DNA from: Fibrobacter sp. UWB2
GTDB taxonomy: Bacteria; Fibrobacterota; Fibrobacteria; Fibrobacterales; Fibrobacteraceae
Length of the DNA stretch: 64,000 nucleotides
Direction of reading: 5' to 3'
NCBI RefSeq assembly: GCF_002210425.1
Contig: NZ_MWQK01000003.1
Span: 124,001-188,000, forward strand
Part shown: positions 7,815-17,092 of the stretch, piece after piece
Layout of the letters: each line of letters opens with the position of its first letter
Position numbering within the stretch: the stretch's first letter is position 1
Notes under the pieces: generated by a model
Database searches by the model: none
The model's input: only the letters and a program-made list of their open reading frames with translations
Told to the model about the DNA's origin: nothing
Program-made: the position numbers and the translations under genes

Positions 7815-9281
7815 TCATTTCACCATCGCCTTGACAAGCTGTTTCTCATTCCCTAACAGCGGATACTGTTCTACGACTTTTCCGTGTTCCATGCGTATCA
7901 CAGATTGACAACTATTCAAAATAAATTCAGGGTCATGGGTAATTACGAGCAAAGTTTTTCCGCTTGCAGCAAGTTTTTTAAGCGTTGCAGAAACAGCAAG
8001 CATTTGCCGATAGTCAAGACCGCTTGTGGGTTCATCGAAAACAACAATTTCACTGCCGCTTGAAATTCCGCTCGCTACAGCGACACGCTGTTTTTGCCCG
8101 CCCGAAAGTGCCATCGGATGATTTTCCGTATATTGCTTGAGATTGAGTCCATCAAGAATTTCAAGAGCAAGTTTTTCATTTTGCGGTTTCATGCCCAGCA
8201 AGACCTCGTCCAGAACGCTTTCGGTAAAAAACTGGTGGTTCACGTCTTGCATAATTAGGTATGCGCCGCGTTTGCGTGCTGCACGCTTTTGATGCCAGCT
8301 CCCCAGCAAGCCGCACAGCACTTGGGCAAGCGTCGATTTGCCCGCACCATTATGGCCAACCAGTGCCGTAATTTGTCCACATGGGAGTTCAAGACGGTCA
8401 ATATCGAGAATTGGATGCTTGCGATGGTAAGAGAAAGTGAGATTGTTGAATATTATGGATTGTCGCAATTGTGAACACGAGAGATAATGGATCCTATCGC
8501 CTTCGGCTCCAGGATGACAGACTGAATTCAACATTTCCAGATTCATGCATCGGAGTCCGAGGCTTGATGCATATTCAGCGCCTTTGGCTTCAAGTTCTGC
8601 CGGAGTCCATTCGTACGCAATTTGCCCATCTTTCACATAACAAATTCTGTCGGCGACATCACGCAAATAGTAAAGGCGATGCTCCACGATAACGACCGTC
8701 TTCCCCGCCTTTTTCCATCGCGAAACAATTTCCTTCAAATCCGCAATCGTCTTGAGATCCAGATTTGCAGAAGGTTCATCGAGCACAAAAATTTCAGGTC
8801 CTGTCGCCGAAACAGATGCGCACGCAATTTTCTGTTTTTCGCCGCCCGAAAGGTTAAAGATGCTACGGCCAAGCAAATGCTCTAAATGAAATTCCTGAAC
8901 AACATTCTCCATGCGCTGTTTGATTTCTTCGGGATCCATTCCCAAATTTTCGCAGCCAAAAGCAAGTTCGCAATCCGTATCGATGTTGAAAAATTGCGAA
9001 CGCGGATTCTGAAAAACGGAACCCACAACTCGTGAAATTTCGGCTAGCGTCATATCGGCGGTATTTTTTTCGCCGAGCAACACATCGCCATCCATCGTTC
9101 CCGAATGGTAATGCGGAATCAAACCGTTAATGAGCTTTGAAATCGTCGTCTTCCCGCAGCCCGACTCCCCCGCCAGCACAACACACTCGCCCGAACGAAT
9201 TTCCAGATTCAAGTTTTTGAGAATCGCATCGTCAAGGGAATCAGAGTAAGAAAAGGAAATGTTTTTTAGAGAAATGTTCAT
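7815..9281 (-). CDS. ECF transporter ATPase, two ABC domains in one chain
   Basis: Supplies ATP hydrolysis for the energy-coupling-factor importer encoded with the next two genes. In 488 residues there are two complete ABC domains. The first (about 1-230) has Walker A GESGCGKTT, signature LSGGEKQ and Walker B FVLDEPSANLD. The second (about 275-488) has GHNGAGKST, LSGGQKQ and VFDEPTSGLD. It therefore equals a fused EcfA1-EcfA2 pair. The linker at residues 255-265 (SVCHPGAEGDR) is encoded by a copy of the dispersed hairpin repeat (8489-8519), an in-frame insertion into a tolerant site. It is last in the operon S, T, A. Confidence 0.9.
   Translation of the reverse strand: MNISLKNISFSYSDSLDDAILKNLNLEIRSGECVVLAGESGCGKTTISKLINGLIPHYHSGTMDGDVLLGEKNTADMTLAEISRVVGSVFQNPRSQFFNIDTDCELAFGCENLGMDPEEIKQRMENVVQEFHLEHLLGRSIFNLSGGEKQKIACASVSATGPEIFVLDEPSANLDLKTIADLKEIVSRWKKAGKTVVIVEHRLYYLRDVADRICYVKDGQIAYEWTPAELEAKGAEYASSLGLRCMNLEMLNSVCHPGAEGDRIHYLSCSQLRQSIIFNNLTFSYHRKHPILDIDRLELPCGQITALVGHNGAGKSTLAQVLCGLLGSWHQKRAARKRGAYLIMQDVNHQFFTESVLDEVLLGMKPQNEKLALEILDGLNLKQYTENHPMALSGGQKQRVAVASGISSGSEIVVFDEPTSGLDYRQMLAVSATLKKLAASGKTLLVITHDPEFILNSCQSVIRMEHGKVVEQYPLLGNEKQLVKAMVK
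8489..8519 (-). repeat. Dispersed hairpin repeat inside the ECF ATPase gene
   Basis: On the minus strand this reads TGTCATCCTGGAGCCGAAGG and onward to GATAGGATCC, with paired ATCCT/AGGAT and GCC/GGC arms around TTCG. It has the same TGTCAT opening as the other copies in the window. It lies in frame in the linker between the two ABC domains. Confidence 0.6.
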
Positions 9282-9291
9282 TTTTCCACCT

Positions 9292-9345
9292 TGTCATGCC
9301 CGCCAGAGCCTGTGCTGAGCAAAGCCGAAGTAAGCGGGCATCTCC
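9292..9345. repeat. Dispersed hairpin repeat filling the ecfT-ecfA gap
   Basis: The sequence opens TGTCATGCCCGCC and closes GCGGGCATCTCC, pairing ATGCCCGC with GCGGGCAT around a longer loop. It occupies most of the 73-nt gap between the T-subunit stop and the ATPase start, so it could act as an mRNA stem between these genes. Confidence 0.6.
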
Positions 9346-9354
9346 TTTTCAATG

Positions 9355-10059
9355 CTATACGGAAGGGAGAATCCCGGTTAAACCGGGAATGACATAAAAC
9401 AAAACAACAGCAATACAATAAGCGCACACAACAAAATCCGCCCAGCGAAATCCAATCTTTGCAACGCAAGTGCGTTTCGTTTCTGCCGAGAGTCCACGAG
9501 TTACCGCCGCAATCGAAAGTTCATCGCCAATTTTCGTAATAGAAACCAAAAGCGGAACTAGCCGATATTCAAGAAACGCCACCGGATTTTTTAAAGTCCG
9601 CAAACTGAACAAGCGGATTCCGCGCATTCGCATTGCATTGCCAATCGCACGGGATTCATCATACACCGTCGGGAAAAATCGAATCATCACAATCAAGGGT
9701 ATCGTCACCTTGTTCGAAACATGCATTCGCGACATGCATGCCAAAAATTCATTGACCTTGGTAGTTGTTATCACATAATAAAGCACAGCGCAGGCCGGCA
9801 TAATACGGTACATCAAAAACAACGATGCAAGAATTATCGTACCCGAGGTACCAATATCCAAATTTTTCACCTGACCAAAGAAAAAGCCTGCACTCAAATA
9901 AACAAAAAAGAAAGTGCAAACAAATTTCCACTTTCCCTCAAGCAACAGCAAAACAGACGCTACAACAACCATCAACAAGCTATAGACAAGCGGAGCGGTA
10001 AAAATCATACCATTTGCCACCACAGCTAAAAACAGTTTTGTCCGCGGGTCTAGTTTCAC
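9355..10059 (-). CDS. ECF transporter T component (EcfT-like)
   Basis: Membrane coupling subunit that links the S component to the ATPase. It has 234 residues, starts MKLDPRTKLFLAVVAN, a typical EcfT opening, and has about five to six hydrophobic helices. The conserved cytoplasmic region follows (SRAIGNAMRMRGI and LSIAAVTRGL, matching the Ala-Arg-Gly coupling motifs of the family). The start overlaps the stop of the S-component gene by 4 nt. The C-terminal VIPGLTGILPSV is encoded by a repeat element (9366-9394), so the native end of the protein has been replaced or extended. Confidence 0.85.
   Translation of the reverse strand: MKLDPRTKLFLAVVANGMIFTAPLVYSLLMVVVASVLLLLEGKWKFVCTFFFVYLSAGFFFGQVKNLDIGTSGTIILASLFLMYRIMPACAVLYYVITTTKVNEFLACMSRMHVSNKVTIPLIVMIRFFPTVYDESRAIGNAMRMRGIRLFSLRTLKNPVAFLEYRLVPLLVSITKIGDELSIAAVTRGLSAETKRTCVAKIGFRWADFVVCAYCIAVVLFYVIPGLTGILPSV
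9366..9394. repeat. Dispersed hairpin repeat encoding the C-terminus of the T subunit
   Basis: On the minus strand this is TGTCATTCCCGGTTTAACCG and onward to GGATTCTC, with the stem TCCCGGT/ACCGGGA. It is in the reading frame of the T subunit and gives its last residues, VIPGLTGILP. Confidence 0.65.
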
Positions 10060-10661
10060 TGGGCAAGTCCGATGCGTTCAAAATGCTTTTTCATCATGCG
10101 ACGAGCAATAAAGCCACCCACCACAGCACCTGCGGCACCAAATCCAAAAAGACCAATCAAAGGCCAATAGCTGCTAGAAAGCTCCGCCAAATGAGCAATA
10201 TAAGCCTTATCACAAATAGAACTGCAATACGCCAAATATTCTTCGGTCGAAGACCAAAGCGGAATCATCATCGAAGAAGGTACAAAACTTATCATCACAT
10301 TAGCAAGCAGACATCCCACAAAATTCTTGTGGAACAGCTTTAAGCAAAGGCCCGCCAAAACGCCATACACCACGCAAAGCAAACCAAAAGAAATTCCGTG
10401 ACCAGAGATTGTCATGACAATTCCGAAAAGCGTGCAAAGTAGCACACAGCAAAGTAAAGGTCTTTCGACTTTCGAAAAGAAAAGGAATAGCGGGACGCTC
10501 GTCACCAAGCTCACTACGCATGTGGAAACCACAATAAATGCAGGAATAAAACCGATGCTCGCTCCAAGTCCAGAAAGCACAAGGTAAAGAGCACCAAAAA
10601 TGCCCACGTTCACTAGGTCGCGCACCAATGTATTCGAAGATTTTTTACCAGTAGTTCTCAT
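10056..10661 (-). CDS. ECF transporter S component (MptD/Trep_Strep-like)
   Basis: Membrane substrate-binding subunit with about six helices. The N-terminal block VRDLVNVGIFGALYLVLSGL and the C-terminal FGAAGAVVGGFIARRMMKKH resemble the Trep_Strep/MptD group of S components, whose substrates are mostly unknown. I chose ATG 10661 (MRTTGKKSSN); a TTG at 10670 in the same frame would add three residues. The gene heads the operon S-T-A. No riboswitch was recognised upstream, so the substrate cannot be inferred from regulation. Confidence 0.75.
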   Translation of the reverse strand: MRTTGKKSSNTLVRDLVNVGIFGALYLVLSGLGASIGFIPAFIVVSTCVVSLVTSVPLFLFFSKVERPLLCCVLLCTLFGIVMTISGHGISFGLLCVVYGVLAGLCLKLFHKNFVGCLLANVMISFVPSSMMIPLWSSTEEYLAYCSSICDKAYIAHLAELSSSYWPLIGLFGFGAAGAVVGGFIARRMMKKHFERIGLAQ

Positions 10662-10835
10662 AGCCGCCAAAACTTGAAAAATCCCACAAAAAAAGCTACT
10701 CCATTTAGACGCAGTTTAGCCCCGTTTAACATTTTCCACACATACTATATCAACCCTTGCTCCTAACGCGTCCGAATGGAGTAGAAAAACAAAACTCGTT
10801 ATGTTATTTTCGGGCAAAATTTTTGGGGAGGAAAC

Positions 10836-13205
10836 ATGCAAGTTTCTCGCGTTAATAAAGTTTTCGCCCGTCTGGGGCGTTTTCAAGTCAAATTCCGTTG
10901 GCTGATTTTACTCGCAACAATTCTTGAGACTCTCGCCGCATGCCTCGGGCTTCCGCAACTGCAAATGACCAGCAGCGAAGAAGAATGGTTTGACGATTGG
11001 GACAAAGTCAAAATCGACCAAGCGCACTTCAATGACGTTTTCGGCAGCGATGACGGCTATATGGTGATGGTCCGTGCTAACGATGTTTTTGCGCCCGAAG
11101 TTTTAAGCGCCATCGACCGACTTTCAAAACGCCTCGAAAATGAAGTCCCTTACGCTGACCGCGTCGTTTCACTCACGCATAACTTATCCATCCCCATCGC
11201 AAACAACGAGGGCTTTGAAGTCATCGACCCGTTCGAAGGCGGCATCCCGACAGATTCAGCACAACTCGCCGCCAAGAAATCGCTCATCATGAGCCGAGAA
11301 TCGCTGGTAAACAACATCGTCTCTGACGACGCCAAAGAAACATGGGTTATTCTCTCGTTGAAATCATACGAAGGCGGCATCGATTTCGGCAAAGACAGCA
11401 TCGCACCTTTCGCCCGCAACGTCATTCTCTCCGATGAATTCAAAAGCGACAAGTTCGAGATGCTCCCAACCGGCATGAGCTACACCGAAATGGAAGAGAA
11501 CGAAGTTATCTCGCGTGAATGCGCTATGCGCATTATCTTCGGCTTTGCCGTCATGCTCACATGCCTTATTTTATTCGTACGCTCTTTGCGAGGAGTCATC
11601 GTCCCCGCCATCGCCACCGTCGGAGGAATCGCATCTGTTCTCGGCGTAAACGCTTGGCTCGGCATCATTGGCGACGAAAGCATGGTCGCGCTCCCCGTAC
11701 TTTTGGGCATGGCACTTTCGGTGGGCTACTCTATCCATTACATCAATTCATTCCGCATGCACTTTAGGCGCACGGGCAACCGCCGCGAATCCGTGATAAA
11801 CGCCGTCGAAGAAACAGGCTGGCCGATCCTCTTCACTGTTATCACTACCGTAGCCTCGCTGATTTCGTTCTTGTTCGCTGGCATCCGCCCTATCCGCTGG
11901 ATTGGAGGCATTTCGGCAGGCATCGTGTTCATGGTTTATTTATACGTCATCATCTTGATTCCGATTCTCATGAGCTTCGGTAAAAATACAAAGCCCGACC
12001 CGACAGAAGTGAAAGCGGCCGGCGCCACCAAAACCGACATCCTCTTTGAATTCTTCGGTCGCAAAGTTTGCAGGCACAGCGGTATCGTCGCCGCGATTTC
12101 GGCCGCCTTAATGTTAGCGCAAATGCCGGGCGTGATGAACATTGACGTGAACATGGACTACACAAAAACGATGGGCGAAAAAATCCCGTTCGTCACAAGA
12201 CTGATGGACATGCTCAGCGGCAAGCTCGGAAGCCTCTACGATTTCAACGTGATGGTCGAATTCAACGACGGCGATGCACTCAAAGATCCCGCCAATATGA
12301 AACGCATCGAAACGCTTGAGCAAAAACTCGGCACGCTCCAGCTCACAAAAATTTCAGGCGACAAGCCCCGCGTGCAATCCGTAACGCGGCTCGTGAAAGA
12401 AATGAACCGCACGCTGAACAGCGACAGCACGGAATACTACAAGATTCCCGATGCGCAGGATATGCTCACGCAATTGCTGTTCCTCTACGAAATTTCAGAT
12501 GCGGATGCCCTCTTTGAACGCATGGACGAAGATTACAAAACAACATACATCCACATAGAACTTTCCGGATACGACGCCAAGAAAATCGTCGAAGACCTCG
12601 ATTCCGCAAAATCGTACGCCGTCCAAATCTTCCCGGACGCCAAAACATCCATCGTCGGTGAAGTCGTAAACTACGCCGAAATGAACGGCAAACTCGTGAA
12701 CGGACTGTTGCGTTCGTTCGGAGGCTCTTTCGTGATTATCGCCATCATGATGATTCTCGCATTCGGAAGCATCAAGGCAGGCCTCATCGGCATGATTCCA
12801 AACGTCGCGCCCGTACTTTTAATCGGCGGTGTCATGGGCTATTCGGGAATGCCGCTTGACATGATAACGATGATTGTGATGCCGATGATTTTGGGCATCG
12901 CTGTTGACGACACCATCCACATGAATAACCACATCAAATACGGTTATGAACGCACAGGCAGCTACAAAAAAGCGCTATTGCTCTCTTACCGCGAAATCGG
13001 AAAGACGATGGGCATGACGACATTCATTCTCTGCGCAATGTTCTTCGTGTTCATCTTCAGCCCCATGGGTGCATTGCACAACGTCGGATTACTCTCCATC
13101 ATCGGCCTTGCAGCAGCCCTCGTTGCCGACTACACGCTTACCACCGCCCTTGTGTACGTCACCAAGCCCTACGGAAGAGAGAAACGAAATAAACAAGTCC
13201 GCTAA
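10836..13205 (+). CDS. RND/MMPL-family exporter
   Basis: A 789-residue inner-membrane transporter with two repeats of the RND type: a TM helix near the N-terminus, a large periplasmic loop (about 45-215), five helices (about 220-385), then the same pattern again. Helix-4-like motifs ALSVGYSIHYINSF and GIAVDDTIHMNNH occur at equivalent places; the second has the acidic pair expected for proton coupling, while the first lacks Asp. These proteins export lipids, hopanoids or drugs with the proton gradient; the substrate here is unknown. The start has a strong GGGGAGG site. It stands alone with its own terminator and has no adjacent membrane-fusion partner gene. Confidence 0.85.
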   Translation: MQVSRVNKVFARLGRFQVKFRWLILLATILETLAACLGLPQLQMTSSEEEWFDDWDKVKIDQAHFNDVFGSDDGYMVMVRANDVFAPEVLSAIDRLSKRLENEVPYADRVVSLTHNLSIPIANNEGFEVIDPFEGGIPTDSAQLAAKKSLIMSRESLVNNIVSDDAKETWVILSLKSYEGGIDFGKDSIAPFARNVILSDEFKSDKFEMLPTGMSYTEMEENEVISRECAMRIIFGFAVMLTCLILFVRSLRGVIVPAIATVGGIASVLGVNAWLGIIGDESMVALPVLLGMALSVGYSIHYINSFRMHFRRTGNRRESVINAVEETGWPILFTVITTVASLISFLFAGIRPIRWIGGISAGIVFMVYLYVIILIPILMSFGKNTKPDPTEVKAAGATKTDILFEFFGRKVCRHSGIVAAISAALMLAQMPGVMNIDVNMDYTKTMGEKIPFVTRLMDMLSGKLGSLYDFNVMVEFNDGDALKDPANMKRIETLEQKLGTLQLTKISGDKPRVQSVTRLVKEMNRTLNSDSTEYYKIPDAQDMLTQLLFLYEISDADALFERMDEDYKTTYIHIELSGYDAKKIVEDLDSAKSYAVQIFPDAKTSIVGEVVNYAEMNGKLVNGLLRSFGGSFVIIAIMMILAFGSIKAGLIGMIPNVAPVLLIGGVMGYSGMPLDMITMIVMPMILGIAVDDTIHMNNHIKYGYERTGSYKKALLLSYREIGKTMGMTTFILCAMFFVFIFSPMGALHNVGLLSIIGLAAALVADYTLTTALVYVTKPYGREKRNKQVR

Positions 13206-13208
13206 CGA

Positions 13209-13237
13209 TGTCATGCCCGCCTTGAGCGGGCATCCCC
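13209..13237. repeat. Dispersed hairpin repeat after the RND gene
   Basis: TGTCATGCCCGCCTTGAGCG then GGCATCCCC, forming ATGCCCGC/GCGGGCAT. It begins 4 nt after the stop codon of the exporter gene. Confidence 0.6.
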
Positions 13238-13253
13238 ATCTAAAATATCGCAA

Positions 13254-13279
13254 AAAAGGTAGTCTTTCGACTACCTTTT
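13254..13279. terminator. Terminator between convergent RND and Rpn genes
   Basis: A perfect 10-bp stem, AAAAGGTAGT paired with ACTACCTTTT, around CTTTCG. The A/T ends make it usable as an intrinsic terminator from both sides. Confidence 0.75.
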
Positions 13280-13327
13280 CGCAAACATTTTGAATTTTTA
13301 CGCTTTCAATTTGAAGAGCACTGGTCT

Positions 13328-14263
13328 TCACTTTCCACAAATTTGTTCTTCCGTCAGATTAAATCTGCGAACGAGAGTCTCTAAGGGAACCCCATCTTCA
13401 TAAAGTCCCCTAGCCGTTTTAAGCATTTCTTCTTCAGCTTTTTTCCGTTCTTCGTCCACTTCTTTGCGAGCTTCGGCAAGTCTTTGACGAAACACATCAC
13501 CGGCACTAACAAAGCCGTATTTTTGTCCAACACTTACAAATGCCATATCCAGCTCCTTGAGAACACCTTCATCAACGTACTCTTTCAAATATATGTTTAT
13601 TTTTTGCAATAGACAAGACGCCTCATTACGGTGCATTTTTCGCAAGGAATCACGGAATTGAGGCAAGACCTCTAACAGCTTTTCCTTATTGAACGCATAC
13701 TTCATTGCGACAACGCCCATTCCAGTTGCAACGTCTTCGCATGTCAAACAGTCGCTATCGGGTATATCCGCCATATTCACAAAAGCGCAATGGAAGGGCA
13801 ATACAGAACCACGAAAATACTCCGGATAACCCTCTTCAAGTCTCTTAAGTGGATTCCAATTTTCCCGTCCATTATAAAAGATAATTGCCATCGTCGGAAT
13901 TCCGCTAAATGCACGATTCTTATCATAAATCTTCATCACAGAATTGACATAACGAGCAATCTGATCAAGAACATTTGGATCCCGTCCCGATTTATGTTCT
14001 AACAGAATTCCAACCAAAATCGGAGCACCTGTCGACACATTCACACGAAACGCCAAATCCGCTTCACCCGTATCGTCAACCTCTGAATACGAATCTGGAA
14101 TACGGACAAGAGTATCCATATTTATAGTCGATATGAATTCGCCAACATCATAATTTACTTTGCCAGCAAGTTCCAACAGATTTCTAAGATGCCCAACATC
14201 AGAAAACAGCCAACGGAAAAACGGATCGTGGTTTCGTCTCGTTGCATTATTTTCTTCGCTCAT
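13328..14263 (-). CDS. Rpn-family PD-(D/E)XK nuclease (putative transposase group)
   Basis: A 311-residue protein of the Rpn/PDDEXK transposase-like group: N-terminal HDPFFRWLFSDVGHLRNLLE, then a nuclease core with AFRVNVSTGAPILVGILLEHKSG (acidic plus EHK) and IIFYNGRENW. The tail is a charged coiled coil followed by DGVPLETLVRRFNLTEEQI, a C-terminal helical segment seen in this family. Rpn proteins promote RecA-independent recombination in E. coli; that is family knowledge, not shown here. ATG 14263 has an upstream GAAAGGAA. It is monocistronic. Confidence 0.85.
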   Translation of the reverse strand: MSEENNATRRNHDPFFRWLFSDVGHLRNLLELAGKVNYDVGEFISTINMDTLVRIPDSYSEVDDTGEADLAFRVNVSTGAPILVGILLEHKSGRDPNVLDQIARYVNSVMKIYDKNRAFSGIPTMAIIFYNGRENWNPLKRLEEGYPEYFRGSVLPFHCAFVNMADIPDSDCLTCEDVATGMGVVAMKYAFNKEKLLEVLPQFRDSLRKMHRNEASCLLQKINIYLKEYVDEGVLKELDMAFVSVGQKYGFVSAGDVFRQRLAEARKEVDEERKKAEEEMLKTARGLYEDGVPLETLVRRFNLTEEQICGK

Positions 14264-14641
14264 ATAATTCCTTTCTCAAGAAGAGAATCAACACAAACAC
14301 CTGAGTAAAAACTCAGACTTCATTTAGCAAAGGATATAAGAAAGGATATAAATAACGATATAATAAAAATCAGCCGCATTTAATCGGCTAAAATCAATGT
14401 ATAAAACTAAACAGATAAAAACAAGAGGTCAAAGAGTTTTTCGTTCATTTTGCAAACAACCGTTTGCAAAAGATTCTTCAAGCATCCATTTAACCTTTTA
14501 CGCAACGTACAGAATAAGCATTTTCTTGACTAAAAAAAATAGTAATATAGATTCTTTACATCATCTTTGTACATACAAAGCGACAAACAACGCAAGAATC
14601 AACATTCCTCAATAATTACAACCGAGTAAAATCAAAAAAAG

Positions 14642-14667
14642 TATTCCCAAAAGCAAAGGGAATACTT
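14642..14667. terminator. Hairpin, probable terminator
   Basis: GTATTCCC pairs with GGGAATAC across a short A-rich loop, with A-runs before and T-rich sequence after. It lies downstream of the P-type ATPase gene (minus strand). Confidence 0.5.
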
Positions 14668-14677
14668 AATTCAAGAA

Positions 14678-14707
14678 GGAGATGCCCGCTCGGAGGCGGG
14701 AATGACA
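14678..14707. repeat. Dispersed hairpin repeat after the P-type ATPase gene
   Basis: On the minus strand TGTCATTCCCGCCTCCGAGC then GGGCATCTCC, with the stem CCCGCCTCCGAGCGGG. It is almost identical to the copy at 17797-17826. Confidence 0.65.
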
Positions 14708-14751
14708 GTTTTTCGCGGACAAGACAAGTCAGGCGCATTTACGCACGACGT

Positions 14752-16851
14752 TTAATCCACTTTCAGCTTGGTCATGCTTTTTGCACAGATGCCCATGGTC
14801 GATACGTTGTGCAAGAATGCAGACGTTGTCGGAGAAAGCAGACCGAAGAATCCGCCTACAAGCAAACTTGTATTGAACGTGATGATAAAGCGGTAGTTCT
14901 TCATGATGCGTTCCATCAGCTTTTGGCTCAAGAGGCGCAGTTCCACGAGGTCTTCGAGATTTTCGCGGCGGAGCGTTACATCGGCTGTTTCGCGAGCAAT
15001 GTCACTGGCATCGCTCATGGCGACAGAGACATTCGCTGCAGCAAGAGCAGGAGCATCATTAATGCCGTCGCCCACCATAATCACACGCTTGCCTTCGGCC
15101 TTCATGCGTTCCACATAATGGTGCTTGTCTTCTGGCAAGACCTGCGCGAAGAACGTATCGATTCCCAAATGTTCCGCAACGCGTTCTGCAGCATTCAAGC
15201 TATCGCCCGTCAGCATCACCACATTCTTGATGCCACTTTCACGCAGTCCGCGAATGGCATCTGCAGCTTCTTCACGCGGAGGATCACCAATGCAAATGGC
15301 ACCCGCCAACTCGCCGCCAATGCCGAGGTAAATCACGGACGCAGCGCCTGCCTGTTGGTCAATAATCGCCTGGTTCGCTTCGGAGACATTGACCTTTTCG
15401 TCTTCGATGACAAAGTGCTTGCTTCCGATGACCACGCGCTTGCCCTTGAGCGAAGTTGCGATACCGTGCGCCACGATGTACTGCACATCGGCATGTTCTT
15501 CGGCGTGATTGATATTGCGTTCCATTGCCGCCTTGACAATCGCACGAGCCATGCTATGCGGGAAATGTTCCTCGATGCATGCCGCAATTTTCAAGATTCG
15601 CTTTTCGGAATATTCGCCGAACGGAATAATCTTTTCGAGACGCGGTTCCGCCTTTGTGAGCGTTCCCGTCTTGTCGAACACAATCGTATCGGCAAGAGCA
15701 AGCTCTTCCAAATACTTGCCGCCCTTCACCGTCATGTCCATATCCGCCGCTTCACGCAGTGCAGAAATCACGGAAATCGGCGTTGAAAGCTTTATCGCGC
15801 AAGAGTAATCCACCATCAAGATGGAAACTGCTCGCGAGATATTCTGCGTCAACAAGAGCGTAAGCCCAAAGCCAAGGAAGCTAAACGGCACGATGCTATC
15901 GGCCAAATGTTCCGCGCGGCTCTGCACGCTTGCCTTCAAGTCTTCGCTACGATCGATCAGTTCCACGATTTTCTGGATTTTCGTATTGCTGTTGACCGCA
16001 TGGACCTTCACGAGAATCGCGCCTTCTTCAAGAACGGTCCCGGCAAAAACGATTCTGCCAGCAGTCTTCATCACCGCCTTGGATTCACCCGTCATCGTCG
16101 ATTCGTTCACAAAGGCTTCGCCTTCAATCACGCGTCCATCAACAGGAATCATGCTACCGGAGCGGATGCGGACCAAGTCATCGACCTGGACGTCCTTCAT
16201 ATCCACCAATGTATCCACGCCGTCTTTCACGACCCAGACCTTATCCACCTTGACGGCAAGGCTACCCGTCAAAGCCGTGCGCGTACGCGCCTTGGTATAA
16301 TCTTCCAGCAAGCCCGACACGCCCAAAAGGAACATGACCGTTCCGGCAGATTCGTAATTGCGTTGCAACAGCGAAGCGCCAATTGCAGCACCGTCCAAAA
16401 CATCGACGGTGAGCTTTCCGCTCATGAGCGTCGAAACGCCACGCGCCACATAACGCAACCCGCGAACCACCGTAATTGCCGTGCGAATCGGAAGCGGTAA
16501 GAACCAACGCGACAAATAGCGCCTTGCAATCATTCCCGTGAGGCTTGCTTTAAAGCCATCGTCCAATGCTTGCAACTGGTATTCCGTTTCACCATCGCAT
16601 TCAGGCAACTCTTTGGGGTTGAGCGCACTTACAAAATCAAGAATCTGCTTACGGCTCGTCTCGAAATCGCCCGCCTTGGCGGAATATTCAAAAAGGAGGC
16701 CGCCATTGACGCTACGCACCACAACACTTTTAACGCAAGGCTCACTCAAGCAAGCCTTGTGAATGCGCGCTTCATATTCACGTTCAAAAGCGTACGCCCC
16801 AGCACGCAAGCGAAGGCGACCCGGCTTATCGTAAACGATTCTGAATCTCAT
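14752..16851 (-). CDS. Heavy-metal P1B-type ATPase, CtpC-like
   Basis: A 699-residue metal pump. It has an N-terminal HMA-like domain without the CXXC metal site (about 1-80), TM helices, an actuator domain with TGES (NESTMTGESKAV), a phosphorylation site DKTGTLT and the hinge GDGINDAPALAAA. The transport-helix motif is SCAIKLSTP instead of the classical CPC. This is characteristic of the CtpC-like branch linked to Mn or Zn export, so that is the most likely substrate class. It is downstream of, and co-transcribed with, the DUF6110 gene (13-nt gap). Iron-type operators lie further upstream. Confidence 0.88.
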   Translation of the reverse strand: MRFRIVYDKPGRLRLRAGAYAFEREYEARIHKACLSEPCVKSVVVRSVNGGLLFEYSAKAGDFETSRKQILDFVSALNPKELPECDGETEYQLQALDDGFKASLTGMIARRYLSRWFLPLPIRTAITVVRGLRYVARGVSTLMSGKLTVDVLDGAAIGASLLQRNYESAGTVMFLLGVSGLLEDYTKARTRTALTGSLAVKVDKVWVVKDGVDTLVDMKDVQVDDLVRIRSGSMIPVDGRVIEGEAFVNESTMTGESKAVMKTAGRIVFAGTVLEEGAILVKVHAVNSNTKIQKIVELIDRSEDLKASVQSRAEHLADSIVPFSFLGFGLTLLLTQNISRAVSILMVDYSCAIKLSTPISVISALREAADMDMTVKGGKYLEELALADTIVFDKTGTLTKAEPRLEKIIPFGEYSEKRILKIAACIEEHFPHSMARAIVKAAMERNINHAEEHADVQYIVAHGIATSLKGKRVVIGSKHFVIEDEKVNVSEANQAIIDQQAGAASVIYLGIGGELAGAICIGDPPREEAADAIRGLRESGIKNVVMLTGDSLNAAERVAEHLGIDTFFAQVLPEDKHHYVERMKAEGKRVIMVGDGINDAPALAAANVSVAMSDASDIARETADVTLRRENLEDLVELRLLSQKLMERIMKNYRFIITFNTSLLVGGFFGLLSPTTSAFLHNVSTMGICAKSMTKLKVD

Positions 16852-16864
16852 AAGCGTTCGCTTC

Positions 16865-17092
16865 TTACTTGTCGAGACCTGCTTCTGCCTTAGCGTCGTT
16901 GCAAATGTCGCTAGCTTCGTCCTTCATATCTTGGAAAGCAGCCTTGGCGTCAGCCGTGAACTTCATGCCATGAGCAAGTCCCTGAACAGCAAGTTCGCGG
17001 GTCTTCTTTGCCTTGAGCACTTTCTTAGCGACAGCGGAGCCCACAGCACCAGCAATAACGAGCCAGAATTTTTCGTTTTTGAACATAGACAT
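16865..17092 (-). CDS. DUF6110-like small protein, partner of the P-type ATPase
   Basis: 75 residues: a hydrophobic, glycine-rich N-terminal helix (FWLVIAGAVGSAVAKKVL), a basic patch KAKKTRELAVQGLAHGM, and an acidic C-terminus with one Cys (ASDICNDAKAEAGLDK). The pattern matches DUF6110 proteins, which commonly sit directly before CtpC-like ATPases. A role in metal delivery or in regulating the pump is an inference from that linkage. ATG 17092 has AAGGAG upstream. Confidence 0.65.
   Translation of the reverse strand: MSMFKNEKFWLVIAGAVGSAVAKKVLKAKKTRELAVQGLAHGMKFTADAKAAFQDMKDEASDICNDAKAEAGLDK

Larger units (their letters stand above)
14264..14751. other. Intergenic region with repeats, no convincing gene
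   Basis: About 490 bases between the Rpn gene and the P-type ATPase gene. It is AT-rich. A 72-codon plus-strand ORF (14397-14615) has no ribosome binding site and no recognisable content. Near its right end are a hairpin (14642-14667, GTATTCCC/GGGAATAC) and one dispersed repeat copy (14678-14707). Confidence 0.6.
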
